DNA of 64,000 nucleotides, from NCBI RefSeq assembly GCF_004114915.1, contig NZ_CP022219.1, positions 2,138,501 to 2,202,500 of the forward strand, in the 5' to 3' direction. Below the pieces are notes generated by a model. That model saw only the letters and a list, made by a program, of their open reading frames with translations, was not told the origin of the DNA and did no database searches. Source of the stretch: Bradyrhizobium guangxiense (GTDB lineage Bacteria; Pseudomonadota; Alphaproteobacteria; Rhizobiales; Xanthobacteraceae). Shown here one piece after another: positions 62,023-64,000 of this stretch. Position 1 is the stretch's first letter. Each line of letters begins with the position of its first letter. The translations under genes were made by a program, and so were the position numbers.

Positions 62023-63600
62023 ATGACCGCCATGCTGGAGATGCGCAACGTCAGCAAGAGCTTTGCCGGTGTGCAGGCGCTGCGCGACGTCAACTTCTCG
62101 GTTCACGCCGGGCAGATTCACGCGCTTGTCGGCGAGAACGGCGCCGGCAAGTCGACGCTGATGAAGGTGCTGAGCGGCGTCTATCCACACGGCAGCTACG
62201 AGGGCACCATCGTCTTCGAGGGCGAGGAGCGGCGCTTCCGCGACATCAACGATTCCGAGGCGCTCGGCATCATCATCATCCACCAGGAGCTGGCGCTGAT
62301 TCCGCTGATGTCGATCGCGGAAAACATCTTCCTGTCGCACCCGCCGTCGAAGCTCGGCGTCATCGACCGCGACGAGGTGTACCGGCGTACGCGCGAGCTG
62401 CTGGCTCAGGTCGGCCTGAAGGAATCCCCGGATACCCTGATCACCGATCTCGGCGTCGGCAAGCAGCAGCTGGTCGAGATCGCGAAGGCGCTGTCCAAGC
62501 GGGTGCGGCTGCTGATCCTGGACGAGCCGACGGCTAGCCTGAACGAGGCCGACAGCGCCGCGCTGCTTGAACGCCTCATGACCTTCCGCGAGCAGGGCAT
62601 CGGCTCGATTCTGATCTCGCACAAGCTCAACGAGGTCGCCAAGGTCGCCGACCACATCACGGTGCTGCGCGATGGCCGCACCGTCGACAGCATCGATTGC
62701 CGCAGCGAGCCGATCCAGGAAGACCGCATCATCCGCAGCATGGTCAACCGCGATATGGCTCACCGTTTCCCGGAGCGCAGCGTGACGATCGGCGAGCCCG
62801 TGCTGGACGTTGCGAACTGGTCGGTCTATCACCCCATCCATCCCGAGCGGCAGGTGATCAAGAACGTCAGTTTCGGCGTCAGGCGCGGAGAGGTCGTGGG
62901 CATTGCCGGCCTAATGGGCGCTGGCCGCACCGAATTCGCCATGAGCCTGTTCGGCCGCTCCTGGGGCACCAATATCAGCGGCAGCCTCCGGCTCGAAGGC
63001 CGAGACATGGTGCTGCCGAGCGTCGCCGCGGCGATCGACGCCGGTCTCGCTTATGTCACCGAGGATCGCAAGCAGCTCGGCCTGATCCTCGCCGACGACG
63101 TCCGCAAGAACATCACGCTCGCCAGCCTCGACCAGGTCGCACCCAAGCGGGTGATCGACGACATCGCCGAGCTGAAGGTCGCCAGCGACTATCGCACCCG
63201 CATGCGCATCCGCTGCTCCGACGTCTATCAGGAGACCGGCCAACTCTCCGGCGGCAACCAGCAAAAGGTGGTGCTGTCGAAATGGCTGATGACCGACCCC
63301 AGGGTCCTGATCCTGGACGAGCCGACGCGGGGCATCGACGTCGGTGCCAAATACGAGATTTACTGTATCATCAACGAGCTGGCCGAGGCCGGCCGTGGCG
63401 TCGTGGTGATCTCCTCGGAGATGCCCGAGCTGCTCGGCATCTGCGACCGCATCTGCGTCATGAATGACGGCGCCTTCGTCGGCGAATTCAAGGGCGCGGA
63501 CGCGACGCAGGAGAAGATCATGCGCGCGATCATGCGCAACGAACGAAATAATGGGAACGCCGCGCCCGCGGCCGCGGAGATGGGAGGATCGCAGCCATGA
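62023..63600 (+). CDS. gguA: Multiple-sugar ABC importer, double ATPase
   Basis: A 525-residue CUT2 ATPase with two domains. The first has Walker A GENGAGKST (about 37-45), Walker B LLILDEPTASLNEAD and the altered signature GVGKQQLVEIAKAL. The second has a degenerate P-loop GLMGAGRTEFAM and the signature LSGGNQQKVVLSKWL. The start could also be the ATG at 62032. Insertions relative to RbsA (VYHPIHPERQVIK) are typical of the GguA/MmsA subgroup. It overlaps the permease gene. Confidence 0.92.
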   Translation: MTAMLEMRNVSKSFAGVQALRDVNFSVHAGQIHALVGENGAGKSTLMKVLSGVYPHGSYEGTIVFEGEERRFRDINDSEALGIIIIHQELALIPLMSIAENIFLSHPPSKLGVIDRDEVYRRTRELLAQVGLKESPDTLITDLGVGKQQLVEIAKALSKRVRLLILDEPTASLNEADSAALLERLMTFREQGIGSILISHKLNEVAKVADHITVLRDGRTVDSIDCRSEPIQEDRIIRSMVNRDMAHRFPERSVTIGEPVLDVANWSVYHPIHPERQVIKNVSFGVRRGEVVGIAGLMGAGRTEFAMSLFGRSWGTNISGSLRLEGRDMVLPSVAAAIDAGLAYVTEDRKQLGLILADDVRKNITLASLDQVAPKRVIDDIAELKVASDYRTRMRIRCSDVYQETGQLSGGNQQKVVLSKWLMTDPRVLILDEPTRGIDVGAKYEIYCIINELAEAGRGVVVISSEMPELLGICDRICVMNDGAFVGEFKGADATQEKIMRAIMRNERNNGNAAPAAAEMGGSQP

Positions 63601-64000
63601 CCGACAAGACGGTGTCGCTGCCCGAGGAGCGCCGGCACGGCAGCTTCATCAAGAACAATTTGCGCAACTACGGCATGCTGATGTCGTTGATCGCGATCAT
63701 GCTGTTCTTCCAGGTCATGACCGGCGGCACGCTGCTGCAGCCGCTCAACCTGACGAACCTGGTGCTGCAGAACAGCTACATCGTCATCATGGCGCTCGGC
63801 ATGCTGCTGGTGATCGTCACCGGCCATATCGACCTTTCGGTCGGCTCGGTCGCCGGCTTCGTCGGCGCGGTGGCCGCCGTGCTGATGGTGACGTACAAGA
63901 TCGACTACACGCTTGCCTTCATCGCCTGCCTGTTGCTGGGTGCGGCAATCGGTGCGGCGCAGGGCTATTGGGTGGCCTTTTTCGGCATTCCGTCCTTCAT
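63597..64000 (+). CDS. gguB: Multiple-sugar ABC importer, permease (3' cut by window)
   Basis: The first 134 codons of a CUT2 permease of the GguB/MmsB type. It has an N-terminal cytoplasmic tail (EERRHGSFIKNNLRNYGM), a first membrane segment (LIAIMLFFQVM) and the family mark MLLVIVTGHIDLSVGSVAGF. The ATG overlaps the gguA stop. The gene continues beyond the right edge; full members are about 400 residues. Confidence 0.92.
   Translation, partial: MTDKTVSLPEERRHGSFIKNNLRNYGMLMSLIAIMLFFQVMTGGTLLQPLNLTNLVLQNSYIVIMALGMLLVIVTGHIDLSVGSVAGFVGAVAAVLMVTYKIDYTLAFIACLLLGAAIGAAQGYWVAFFGIPSF

Noticed and set aside
1..64000. tRNA, rRNA, insertion sequences or prophage genes
   Set aside because: Looked for on both strands; no cloverleaf-like gene, transposase, integrase or phage structural protein could be supported.

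Overview
The window is high-GC alphaproteobacterial DNA, most like Bradyrhizobium or a close relative. This is inferred from gene content (oxalate divergon, tctCBA, gcl-hyi-glxR, ChvE-GguAB, many ABC importers, a DUF1236 protein) and from several families of interspersed palindromic repeats of the kind common in bradyrhizobia. No rRNA, tRNA, CRISPR array, transposase or integrase was seen. Most genes are packed in operons with 1-4 base stop/start overlaps.

Region by region. (1) 1-339: a short gene-poor edge bracketed by two hairpins. (2) 340-6664: an oxalate divergon, with gntR-oxc-frc leftward and an NDP-forming acyl-CoA synthetase rightward, separated by two near-identical palindromes. (3) 6829-10724: an IclR regulator followed by a tripartite tricarboxylate transporter (tctCBA). 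(4) 10778-13466: a NYN-LOTUS RNase-like protein and adenine deaminase. (5) 13620-17202: the glyoxylate-to-glycerate route gcl-hyi-glxR. (6) 17317-23180: small exported and membrane proteins, a split ThDP decarboxylase pair divergent from a D-2-hydroxyacid dehydrogenase, an orphan flagellar-rod-like protein, an ornithine-cyclodeaminase relative and an acetyltransferase. (7) 23187-31227: an Orn/Lys/Arg decarboxylase, a PaoABC-like molybdo-flavo-iron-sulfur dehydrogenase, and lrp/ald. (8) 31433-40385: a leftward ligase-tetR-Baeyer-Villiger monooxygenase operon divergent from a branched-chain-type ABC importer. (9) 40550-50831: a YeiH-type exporter, a NitT/TauT-type ABC importer, a Crp/Fnr regulator, a DUF971 protein, a ferredoxin-NADP reductase, an AprA-like flavoprotein, an AprB-like two-cluster ferredoxin and a HEAT-repeat protein. 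(10) 50963-64000: an oxidative aldose pathway (XylX/AraD1-like dehydratase, sugar dehydrogenase, mutarotase, lactonase) with two sugar ABC importers, YtfQRT/YjfF-like and ChvE-GguAB-like. The last gene runs off the window.

The most interesting region is 9. Its four control regions share a motif, AACTAAT followed by CG or TG, which is otherwise unexplained. Two of these regions (upstream of the importer operon and of the reductase gene) match over almost 40 bases. This points to one regulon that imports an oxyanion or sulfonate-like compound and handles it with a minimal AprAB-like flavo/iron-sulfur enzyme fed from NADPH, together with an unexpected HEAT-repeat partner. The substrate and reaction are unknown. 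A second recurring theme is a strong hairpin directly after three of the periplasmic binding-protein genes, which would favour more binding protein than membrane components.
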